A model generated the notes under the pieces. The model did not search any database and was not told where the DNA came from. It saw nothing but the letters and a program-made list of their open reading frames with translations. From positions 11,688,803-11,752,802 of the forward strand of contig OZ022515.1 of assembly GCA_963989385.1 (NCBI GenBank): DNA of 64,000 bases. The letters run 5' to 3'. Position numbers and translations under genes: made by a program. This document shows positions 47,501 through 59,500 of this stretch, in pieces; position 1 is the first letter of the stretch, and each line of letters starts with the position of its first letter. This DNA is from Ctena decussata. Taxonomy: Eukaryota > Mollusca > Bivalvia > Lucinida > Lucinidae.

Positions 47501-50500
47501 TAATGTCTGGAAAAGCTACAAGTAAAACTGCCATTGTTAGATGGCAAACTGTACAGATCCTGATCAGACTGCTCCTTAGGAGCAGTATGATCGAAGTCTG
47601 CACTGTTTGCAAATGCCAATGCATTTTAGTCACTGACAGTCCTGTTATTTTCTAGAATCCTGAAAAAAGTCTACCTATCTGAAAAATTCTGAGTATAAGC
47701 CTAGACATTATATTATCCTGTCTAAGTCCAAAGTGAAAGTTATAAAAAAAAAAATTGGGTTAAAGATAATCATGCATTTAGACATTATCATATTCTTCCA
47801 AAGTGGAAGTTATAAAATTAAGTTCGAATTTAAGAATAGTATGCATTAAAAAGATAAGCTTAAAACATATACTCATATTAGCAAGAACATAAGAAGCAGT
47901 TAGAAAATCATTATCAGGTCCTGCGATCGTGTGACGATATTCAGGTAACTTTCTCATTCCCACATGATTTTTACGCCATTTGATTTTATTTGGACCAATC
48001 AACAATTTCAATCATGGTCTCTGATTCTTCCAGATTTATTATATATATATTTTTTTTTGTTTTAACTATATTCTACCCCAAATTCTTCCCCAATATTATG
48101 TCCTAAACCAATTTGGACTATTTCTGAGCTTTCATGTAAATATTTCTTTAAAAGTATATTTTTCATGGTTTGAGAAGGAAGTGATTCTTTAAGAACACCC
48201 AAATCTGGGACAACTTGTTGCACAGATATATTTAACACATTTTCACGTGAAGTATTGTTACAAAGGATACTAAACTGGACGGATGACCTGCAATTTTATG
48301 ACCTTTTCAACACAATTTCTGTCATATCAGAACCATGGGAGTGTGATAATGAAAGGCTGTGAGCACTGAAACCCCCTTTATGGCTGAAAAGATTCCCCCT
48401 TCCGGCAGGAACCGAACCTGAGACACCTAGGTCAACAGGCCAGCACATAACCCACTGAGCTACCAGGGCTCCTCCAGATTACTAAGGACGATATAAAAGA
48501 GAAAAATCCGACGCAGTCCATTCCATTTATTTGATATATAAAGATCCTATAAAAATATAAGAATTCAAAATATGTCCTCTGTGATATTGATATGGAAATA
48601 AATGCACTGTTTAACAACACTGTCTTGAGTTATCCAAGTTTGAACCAAATAAATTTCTTTCACTTTTTTATACTGTATTCTTATCTTATACAGAATGTCT
48701 TTTGTCTTAGAAAAGATTAATATCAACATTTATGATGGTTGCACCAGTTTTCGGGGTATTAACGTTTATTCGCAACATAAAAACTGTGTGATAAACAAAG
48801 ATCATAAACTGATAGTCTGTGTGCATATAAAAATATGTGTTAAGTAATATGTAACTTACATTTCATGCCCGCATGTCTCCATGTTTACAAAGTTGATCAA
48901 ATCGAAACAGATGCTCGAATGAATCTGCTCTCCGAAACTGCCCCAGTTTTCGGGGTTCGTTAAAGAACTCGCCTTCAAAATACATAAGCTGCAGATACTT
49001 CAGACAGCAACTGTCTACGGGAGACCTGCAGTTCTTTAGCATGTGAAACGGTTGTTGAGTTATCAGAAAAAAGTTCATAATTGAATTAATCGCCGTGTCA
49101 GGTTCGTCGGTACTTTCCATAAACTTTGCAGTGTTTCCAATATGGCCGCTTCCACGGTCACCAACGAAGACGTCATGGATGACGTCAAAACTAACGTGCT
49201 CTCGCGCGTCAATTAGTGTATGATAAACCATACTGATTGAACTTTCTATTAGCAAAAGTAATCGTCTGTAGACGTCCTCGGCAAAAGGAGGGGTGTAATC
49301 TATTAGAATACCCCGAATTCTGGAGCACCCCGAAAACAGGTACATCGACCATATGCACAAAATGCAACAAACTCTGTGTTGTTTTGGGGGTTATAAATGA
49401 CTATAGGGCACAAATTCTGATGTTAAAGTATCAATACTCATTCTATAAATTCAACTTGACAGAGTAAATGCCATGGTGTTTGGTTATTTCTTACGAAAAT
49501 AGTATGTCTGGCAATTTATCAGAGAAGAACAAGAGGGAGTATATATTCTGCCCCATCCCTAGACCAGTATATAAGAACACCACACCATGCAGTCAATCTC
49601 ACCTCGGCCGGTCACCGGGGCTTGTGTAAGCTGGCTCCTTCTGGTACCCTTCCTTGCTGCTATGGTAACCATGGTCCCTATCACTACGGTAACCGTCCAT
49701 CTGTGATTGCTGCTTCAACTTCTGAAGCTCCGAATGGTCCATGTACATTTGATTCATGAATGATTTTCCAGTTGGACTAAACTGACCACTGACTCTTTGT
49801 CTGTCTGTTTCACTACCCTGTCTATCTGCCACCCTCCCAGCAAACCTGGGATTGCCAGACCCAGGGGTCCTACGAGGAGCAACCCACTCATACGGGTCTT
49901 CAGCCTTATAATGATCGGCTGGACTCACTGCCATTTGGGTGGAGTAACGTTCCGGCTCTTTTCCAATATTTTGATTATCGCCTCTTCTTGGCAAGGCTGA
50001 ATAGTGATTAGAATCAGGCTGTGCATATACCCTACAAAGCAAAACTGTGTTGTTAGCAATGCTATGGATTTATGCTGGAAAGCTAACTTATGTTAATAGT
50101 AAATTCACTGATGCAGTATATAAAATAAATAAAAATTAGTTATAATAGTTTGCTCAACAAAAATACAGAAATTAGGAAAAGCTCAAACTACAACTGACTG
50201 AAATTATTAAGATCTAGCTCAAATGAACTGGTTCATTTCTGTTCAATACAGCTTCAAAACTGACACTGAAATAAAGCCGAATAAGACTTTACTGTATTCA
50301 ACCTTATTACCACACATCTTCAAATAAGTGCACACTATTGTCATCTAGAATGGATCTAGATTAATGGAGTTGTTTTGGATAAGATGGATCTAGATTTTTT
50401 TTAGGATGTTTTGCAGGGGAAAATCTTCTCTTATCACTGAATAAGCAGTTCCTATATGCTTCATGACATCATGATGCAGCTCACATTATTACAGGGTATA

Positions 50501-53500
50501 AACCAGTCTGCCAATTTTCGCTTCCTGCAGAGACTGTCCATCATATTTGGCTTCTGCCGAGACTGTCCGCGAACTCTTGCTTCCTGCAGGAATAACTGTC
50601 CTCGAAAAATGGCTTCCTGCCAAGACTGTCCGCGTGACTGCTTCCTGCCGAGAGCTGCCGACAAGACTGTCCGCGTGACTGCTTCCTGCCGAGAGCTGCC
50701 GACAGCCTCGGTGGAAGCCAAATATGATGTACAGTCTCTGCAGGAAGCAAAAATTGGCGGACTGGTTTAATCAATTTATGGGTACACATGCGTTTTGGCA
50801 CACAATTTGAATACATAGAAAACATCAGCTGCTGCTATTGGCTGAAAATGGATGCTGAGTTAATGTTATTATTTTTTCTGTTTAATTCAGTGGTTGAATA
50901 TGTAAAATCAGGGAGTTGAATTATTTATTGTCTACCAGTATCATTGTTTTGCAGTTCTTTGAATTTTTGACAGTTATTTTCATCAAAAAGCAGTTCTGCA
51001 GATGGTTGTTGGGTTTGGGTTTACCCAGCTCTCTTAAATGCAACATAAGGTATTTTTTTCTTTGCTTGTTTAAATTTTGAGTCCACCAGCTAGAAGGAGC
51101 TATGGTCTAAAGTAGTCGCGATTCGCAGGAAAGGTGTTGTATTTTCCAAAATGTTTGTATTGCGGCCTATGGGAAATGAATTGGTACCATCACCCCTATA
51201 CTGCCACCTAATATTCAAGGTGTATCGTTGGTTGATGGTTGATTTGATGCATAACGTCCACGGTAAACAACTAAGGTCATGTCGGGACGGTCAGTTAACC
51301 TAACCACACTATTCCTGGGCAGGCTTAAACCTCCTAAGCGGTTAACCAGTACTAAGTGCACATACTTTCGCCAGTAACTGACAACTGCCCTTCTTGAATC
51401 AGCCAAAGGAGAAACGAAAGTATGTGGCCAGACCGGGATTCGAACCCAGGACCTCTGACTTACGAGTCAGGTGCCCTACCGATTGCGCTACCCGGCCCGG
51501 CTAGGTATGGAATCACCTACGTGTTCTTCTGCCATTTTCTTTTATTTCTCAAAAGGGAAACAACTCTTTGACTTCCTGTTTGCTCCCTGAATGATGAAGC
51601 CCTTCCAAGATCGGGTCAATTCTTAAAGGAAAGAATTTGCTCCTCTAGGAGCAAATTCTTTTTTTTTGAAGGATGACATTTAATGAGAATGGAGGCAAAA
51701 CTGAATTCGCATGAGTTGCTTCCCCTGAAATTTTATTTGTTTAGCTTAAGTGCACGGTGTAGTTATTAGGTAGAATACAGCATTTTCAGCCATTATATCA
51801 GTCAAAACTGTGATTGAAATTATACTTTTTTTTTTCAAACAAACAAAAAAAAATTCTATATATATAGATAATCTTACATGAGAGCTGATGTATTATTGAC
51901 TTTGTTAAACGGGTTGGGGAAATAGATAAGATGTGAGGCTATGCTGAGCATCTTATCAGTTTTCCCCAACAAGTTTAATAATGAGTTTAATAAATTCAAT
52001 AATACAGGAGCACGAATGCAAGATTCTGTTGATCATATGACACTAAAATCACATTTCAAAAGCAAAATTTACACTAAAACGTCACGATTTCGCCATTGGA
52101 AAACGCAACATTTTTATGGACCTCAACGTATAACATTACTACATAATTTGCATATTTAATCCACTAGTGGATTATCGTTTTTAATGCATGGCTTTATTAC
52201 ACTCTCAGATGCGACGTCATATGATAAATATTATTACGGTAAAATCAATATATTACTGCCTTTTTTAAATATATTTAAGCAATGTTAAATGAAATAAAAT
52301 GAAAATATTCAAGCAAAGTGCATATACTAAGCAAATTCTATATAACCATAACAAGTAGCATGCTTTGTTGTGCATTCCAGTAAAAAATCAATTGGGCTAA
52401 TTAATGCTTAACTTTCCACAATTTATGATGACATAATGTCATATATCATGATATGTTGATTTGCAAATGTATACTCAGTACATTTAAAAACGCAACACTT
52501 AGTTTCTCGGAAATAACTTTTAGAATTTTTAAGACAAACAGTTGAAACTCAAGAGATATTTATATCGACATCTTTTCCATCACAGTGCTAAATTTCATGG
52601 CAGTTTATTTTGTATTCCATTCAGTTTATGGTCACTGTGGAGCGTTACCCGTAAAATCAAAATTCAAAAAATAAAAATCGTAACTCATGGGCCTCACTTC
52701 CTCGTATTCACTGATTTGTTTTCATCAACTGCTGTGGAAATTTGTTCCATTTCTGGATAAATGCTTTATCAGAGCGTTTGCAATATTCCAGTGACACTAC
52801 TATTTCATAAAAAAAAACTTTCTCAAATAGGTAATGACATAACAGGGTCATAAAACCAATAAAGACCTGGGGGGGGGGGGGTTCTATATAGTAAAGAATA
52901 CTTTAAACATGTACATAAAATGAACTTTAGGATGTTCAAAATCTATATGGACCCTTTTCTCAGCATCACTGTGATAAGACTTATTTTTCCACATGCAGAA
53001 GCATAGCAAAGCATGCTACAAAATGTAACAGGTACTGAAAGTATTCAACTATATGACAGGGGCATTTTATCCCCTGAAATGACCCCATATATGTAAATCA
53101 GTTGTGTTAATTTTACTATAAAACAAGACCTGTCCGCGTACAGGATAGCTCGCCTGCAGCGCATTGCCCATCACATAAAAAAACTTTAACCAAAACATCC
53201 ATTTCGGACGCCGACGCCGACGCCGACGCCGACGCCAGGGTGACAACAATAGCTCTTCCTGAACTTTCGTTCAGGCGAGCTAATGATGTCTTTCCTTCCA
53301 AAACAATCCCAAACATCTAGATCCATCTTTACAAAGATGGATCTAGATTTTTGAGTTGTTTGGAAAGAGGATGAAAAGTCTTATAGCCGAATAAAACTGT
53401 GCATTACTGACTAAAACATCAAACATCTAGTCACACAAAAAGTGCATAGTCCAAAGAGCTGCTTCAGAGAGATGGCTTAAGCATTCAGTTTTAAGCATTC

Positions 53501-56500
53501 AGTTATGAATTCTGGTAACTATTTATTTGTTACACAACGGCGGGTTTTACTCTTCCAAAACAACCCTGTAAGTCTAGATCCATCTTATAAGCTGGATCTA
53601 AATTTCTGGTACTATTCTGGAAGTGAAAAACCCTTATCAAAGATTTTGATATTTGGGGTCATTTTAGTGGGGAAAATTTTCTGTCTTATGCCAGACTAAA
53701 TATGGTACCCACCTACAGTAGGGTAGAGCTGGGTAACTTAGGACAAAGGGTACATTCGAACATACCATTGCAAACAGCGAAAATCCAGAGCCGTCTCATT
53801 AGGATTTTCACTGTTTGCCCAGTTAATTTTGTTTTAATTCCAAACAACTGACAAATATTTAGGAAACAATGTCACTGTCTGAATTTACCCGCTGTCTGAA
53901 TTTACCCGACTTTACTCTATCTAGCAGGGTACACAGTGTTATTACAATTGTCAATTTTGCTGTAAAACATTTCCCTGAGCAACTTTTAGGACATCAGAAA
54001 AGGTACGAACTTTTTAAGTGAACTGGTTTGTATATTTTCAAAATAAATTTGCAATGACAAAAAAAGCTTACCTGCTTTTAGTTTCGTAATTCTGTATTTT
54101 CTGATCGTCTGGTTCTATGCCTCGCTCCTTTGACGCGAAGGTTTTTACCGGAACTGGCGGAGGGTCTTTCCGTTTTGGTGGATGGTGACCTGTGACCCCT
54201 GGGTCAACCCCAGGAGACTGTTGGTTAGAGGACATTGTGGGAGATTTCAGTCCAACTTTTGATCGTGATGAGGGTTCATCTTTTCTGCAAGGGGAAGGAG
54301 GTGGGTGGGGTAATTATACATGAAGCAAGGGTACAGGCATATGTTAGAGAGTTCATTCTATCTATTTATACAGCATTTAAAGACATCCATGAATATTCTG
54401 TCAAAAATTTAGCCGAAAACAATTTTAGCCAAACAACCTTTTTTATCACAATGATCTTTGCCCACTAATCGTTGCATCCTAAATATTGCTTGTTGACTGC
54501 TGTATTTGTGCTAAAGGTTCAGACAGTGCATTAATCAAGGTAAAAATTTATGGTACAAGTCATATGCGATTTCATAGTAAGAATGAACTCTGTAGGCCGA
54601 CGCAGGAAAAAGAAGCATGCATGATACAGCTAGATGCTGACAAAAAAGCTTGCTCAATGAAGGTGATCTAGGTTGATACAGTGTGTACCATATTAATCCT
54701 AATAAACACCCTGCTCTATTAAATGCTTGCTGCCTCATTTCCAAAAATAATGTTATGTTAACTTGTATGAATCCCTGTTTGCTTCTCTGGATAAGGTAGC
54801 TCTTTGAAATGGGTTCTATCATACAAAAAAGAATTTGCTCCTTTTCCTTCTTTATAAGAGCTGACCCCCCACCATACACACATACCCAACTCAGAGTCTT
54901 TGCTGTGCACTAAAAGGGTAGAAAGTGTTTAGGCTACTTCGTTGCCAACAGCAAAGACTCTGATAAGACTGGGTGGATGCAAAGGCTGATAGTCTTTACT
55001 CGGCGCAAATGCCACTTTGTTGGTTTTGTCATGTCACAGCTCAAATGTGGATGACATGTGTAAGATGAGAGCAATGGAGTATGGTTAAGGCACTGTTTAC
55101 ATGCAATTGCAAATGTGCATACAAAAAGTACAATACTGTTTATTACAATAAGCATGCTAAATGACATTAATCTTTCCCTCAGTTTGCCATGCATAACTGC
55201 AAACGAAGTTTATTTCACTGTGAGAAAATCTAAATACGGCCTTTCTTGTAAAACTTACATATCTAAGATGAGATAGTCAACGATTTTCCAATTCCTTCAT
55301 ATATAGAAGATGGTAGGTTGTTTGTTTTGGGTTTTAAAACCCTTTACATGTAACATTGTTTCAGCCTATATCAAGCCACAAGTATAGGAGAAAACTAGTT
55401 TACAATAACTTTAATAGGGCCTTTCTATTTTATCACTATGTCTATATGCCATTTCTGCCTATGCTAATCTCTCAGCAAACATGGGATTGTCTAGCCAATG
55501 ACCTTACGAGAAGTAACTTGCTTTCGACACCCTGCCATTTGGGTTAAAGAATGTTCCAGTGTCTTTCCAATATCTACCAAAACTATTTCAGAGATAAATA
55601 TTGATAAAGATGAGTTAAAGATTGTCTCCCTCGTTTATTTCATGTTTTCAGAAACAAATATTTCAACCAAATTTCGTTAGACAATATGTAATAGTCTCAT
55701 AATTAGCTGTAAAAGTTTTGAGAAAATGTCTGTTTATTCGATAAATGTGGCATAATAATTAATCTTCAAATTAAAATGCAAATTACCTATTTCCTCACAG
55801 CCTGTAAGGATATCAACTTTGACCACGTGTGTCATGTGATCATGTAGAGGTATTTTTCTTATTCGTGCACATGATTGTGACGTATGAATAATTTATATTT
55901 GTCCAATAATGCAATTTCAACCGTGGTCCGCAATTGTATAAAAATTTATCTAATTTTTTGTTAAAGTCACTTTTATCAAATATTATTATCTAAACTCTAA
56001 TTCAAATGTATAGTTAGACCATGTCGGAGGTATTACATGAAATATTTCATCAAGTCATTTTTGTTATTATTATAAAGGGAGTAAATCTTTTAACAACTAC
56101 ATGTAATTCTTAAACATGAGTTCTTCAATCATCTACAGACTGGTGCAAAAAGTATTGGTGAAAGGGGCAGCCATCTTGGATTGCCTGATTAACTGGTTGT
56201 AAATTGTATAGTCTCCCTTTGATTGTAAATGGAATTTTAATTGAAAAAAAGCACTGACAGGCAGGAAATGACATCATAATTTTATGACATCATCAAAATC
56301 CCAATAATTTAGGGTCTGCAAGCCTTTAGTTTGTAAACATTGACATGGGTAGAAAAGGTCCTGAAATTTCACCTGAGGTAAGAAAACTGGCTGTGGATCT
56401 GCACCAGAATGGGCACAGACTTTGTGAAATTAGTAAATTGTTACAACTACCTTATATGACAATTTCAAATATTATCAAAAGATTTTTGCAAAGTGGATCT

Positions 56501-59500
56501 GTGGAAAACAAGGCAAGAAGTGGCAGGCCAAAAGTTGTGACAGACAGGGATTATCGCAAGCTTGAGAGGCTGGTAAAAGTCAACCGTAGAGATTCTTTGA
56601 GTGATATAACCTCAAAATTTAATGAAGTCAGGGACAGAAGAGTATCTAAACGAACTGTGCAATATCATTTGAACAAACATGGAGTAAACAGAAGAGTGTC
56701 AAGGAAGCGTGTAGTGATTCGGGAGGTCAACAGAAAAAAGCGGCTGTCATGGTGTTTGGAAAAGCGTAGATGGCTTGTGAATGGTAACTGGGACAAAGTA
56801 ATTTTCTCGGATGAAAGTCAGATCATAATAGGAAACAATAACAGGGTATACATTTGGAGAAAGCGTGGCGAAGGATACAGACCAGACTTGGTACCCTCAA
56901 AGGCCAATCGCAAGTTCCAGGTAATGATCTGGGGTTGCATTTGTTGGAATGGTGTGGGGACTCTAGCAAAAGTGACGGGCAATATCAACTCGGAAAAATA
57001 TAAAGAAATACTTGAAGACAATATTTGGCCAGTTATAGTTAGACATTTTCCAGATGATCAGTATTTTTTTCAGGATGACAATGCCCCAGTGCATAGATCT
57101 AGGGTATTACAGGAATACAGAGCCACTAACAATTTAAAATCCATTTCTTGGCCTGCTCAGTCACCTGATCTGAATATAATTGAAAATATTTGGCTGTACA
57201 TTAAAAGAAAACTTGCTTACAGACACCATGTTATAAACAGTGACACTGATTTGTTCAGAGAAATTCAGAGAATCTGGATGGATATTCCCACTGCATACAT
57301 TCAGAGCCTATATTTATCCGTTCCCAGAAGAATAATGTCAGTAATTCGACTTAAAGGACACTTGACGAAGTATTAAGGTAAGACTGTTACCACTACGTTT
57401 GTTTTGGTTAAAATTTTGCAATGTTTTGTCCATTAAAACTCTGTAATTGAAACTAAGCAGAATCCAAGATGGCCGCCATTTCACCAATACTTTTTGCACC
57501 TGACTGTACCTACTCGCCCTTGAACAAGATAGTCTAAATACTGAAAGACAATGTTCTCAATTCTTGGAGAAAGGTGTGCCACTCTAAGGGAACAGATGCT
57601 GAGCTATGCATACTTAAATCATTTGATCCTCTCAAAACTGTTGTTAAGTACCTTTTGTTTATTATCTTAAGGTGAATGGGTACATCTTCAGGGGAAGCAA
57701 CTCCAAGTAGTACTTGAATGTCTCACTTCTGCTTGTCTCAGGGGAGACAACAAAACTCCAGCAGCGTCAAAGTAAACATGACAATGCCTTTGGCTTTGAA
57801 CTACTACTACTTTTGAAGCCAGTAAATAAATGCTTAACATACCTATATTTGGCTGTGAGATCAGAGAGTTTTGATTTATCGATATTGCTGGTGCTGACTT
57901 TGTTCACGGTGCTCCTAGTAAAGCGGTAAGGGTCGTTCCCTTTCATTCCTGTACGGAAATTTCCCTGGCCCATTTTCTCCCGTAGCTTGGAGTCGTCGTG
58001 TCTATTGGCAGGATTTGATGTATATTTTGTGAAGGAATCACTGGAGTATGATGAATTGTCGTTGTATGGCTGAAAAATATCAAACTTATCTTATTTTAAC
58101 CCTTGAAGACAAATATTCTTGTTTATTGGCTGTCATAATCCTATTATGCAACAGTCCAGTGATACTGCTATTTCATCAAAGGTAATACTCTTTCTCACAT
58201 ATGTGAGGGTCATAAAACAGATAAAGACTGGGAGTGTGTTCTATAATAGATAAGATTTGTCTTTAAAGCTCAAGAAACAAAAAAAATTGAATTTGCACAC
58301 AGCATAGATTCAGATCCGGGGGCTCATAATGGGCCACTTTCTCTTGATCTACACACAGTTTGCCAATGCCAAGAACCATTAATTAAACTGCAAATTCAAC
58401 AATTGAACTGCAACATGACAAAACAAACAAAGTGGCATGTGCCCCCAGCAAAGACTCAGATCAGCCCGAGTCTGATCAGTGTCTTTGCTGTCTGCATGGA
58501 TGTAGGTTAGACCCTTAGCTACCTTTTAAGTGCATAACTAAAACTCTGATCAGACTCAGTGGATGCTCAGACTGATATGTCTTCGTTGGGCAAACATGTC
58601 ACTATGTTGCTTTTGTCATATCAGGGCTCAAATAGTGAAATATCTGCTCATTATGAGCTTTCTCATCCGGACTTTCACTGTTTGCTATGGTATGTCCTAA
58701 TTTACCCCCTGTTCGCAGTTACCCAACTCTACCCCACTGCTCTGTTATATCAGAGTGTTTCTTTTAGGACAATTATGGTAATTATATAAGGTGTCCCAAT
58801 TTTTAGAAATTTGCGGCACATCAAACTTTGAAATTTGCAGTACATCAAACTTTACACTCACTCGTTGTTCATGAGACTGAGAATGAGGCTGCTGTGGTGA
58901 TGTGTATGGCGACGTTACCGCCGACGGTGATGAAGGATGATTCGGTGACTGCTGCGGATGTCGTATATCTCCTCTGGAATAGGGTTGCTCCCCATCGTAC
59001 TTCTGATGACCTCGGTCTCCATAACTATCGTACCACTGATCATCTGAGGGCAGCCTGCCACGTAGTCTCTCGCTTGGTGTCAGGGTTGCATAGGGATCAA
59101 TATTGGAACGGTTGTATCGTCGATCGAGATTGTCAACATAGTAGGAGGGGTAGTAACGGTCTTCAGATCTTTGGGAGTAAATATCTGAAAATGGTACGAA
59201 AATTTATATATCGATAGCTTTATTAAATATTTGAGCAGCAACTTGACAAAACCAAAATAGTGGCATGTGCACCCAGCAAAGACTTGGATCAGCCTGGGCA
59301 TCCACCAAGCCTGATCAGAGACTTTGCTATGTGCTTAAAGGGTAGCTAATGGTCTAAGCTACTTGCAATCAAATTTTTTAAATTTATTTAAAGTCTTTAA
59401 AGTAATCTGAAGTACAAGAATTTCACAAAGAAGGCATTTCGCTGGTCTGCCTTGTCACAAAACAAAAACTTTGTTGTAAAAACTTTAAAGTGTGATACCC

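Larger units (their letters stand above)
56136..57506 (+). mobile_element. Tc1-type DNA transposon, apparently complete
   Basis: 1371 bp, with ends CAGACTGGTGCAAAAAGTAT and (complement of the right end) CAGTCAGGTGCAAAAAGTAT. Inverted repeats run about 47 bp with two terminal substitutions and a one-base indel, up to GCCATCTTGGATT. TA stands directly outside both ends (56134-56135 and 57507-57508), the Tc1/mariner target. Inserted in a ZO-1 intron, antisense to the gene. Confidence 0.93.

Noticed and set aside
49599..49610. ZO-1 exon extending to a stop inside the intron
   Set aside because: The GTGAGATTG donor after CCGAG gives a phase that fits the next exon, so reading through is not needed.
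51425..51500. Possible functional tRNA gene (minus strand)
   Set aside because: Has A- and B-box-like parts, but the anticodon stem and acceptor ends do not pair properly and the same head recurs at the ends of five other copies with target duplications, so it is a SINE head.
52489..52530. Possible Tc1-type end AAAACGCAACACTT
   Set aside because: A similar string exists near 52100, but I could not establish a matching inverted partner or target duplication.
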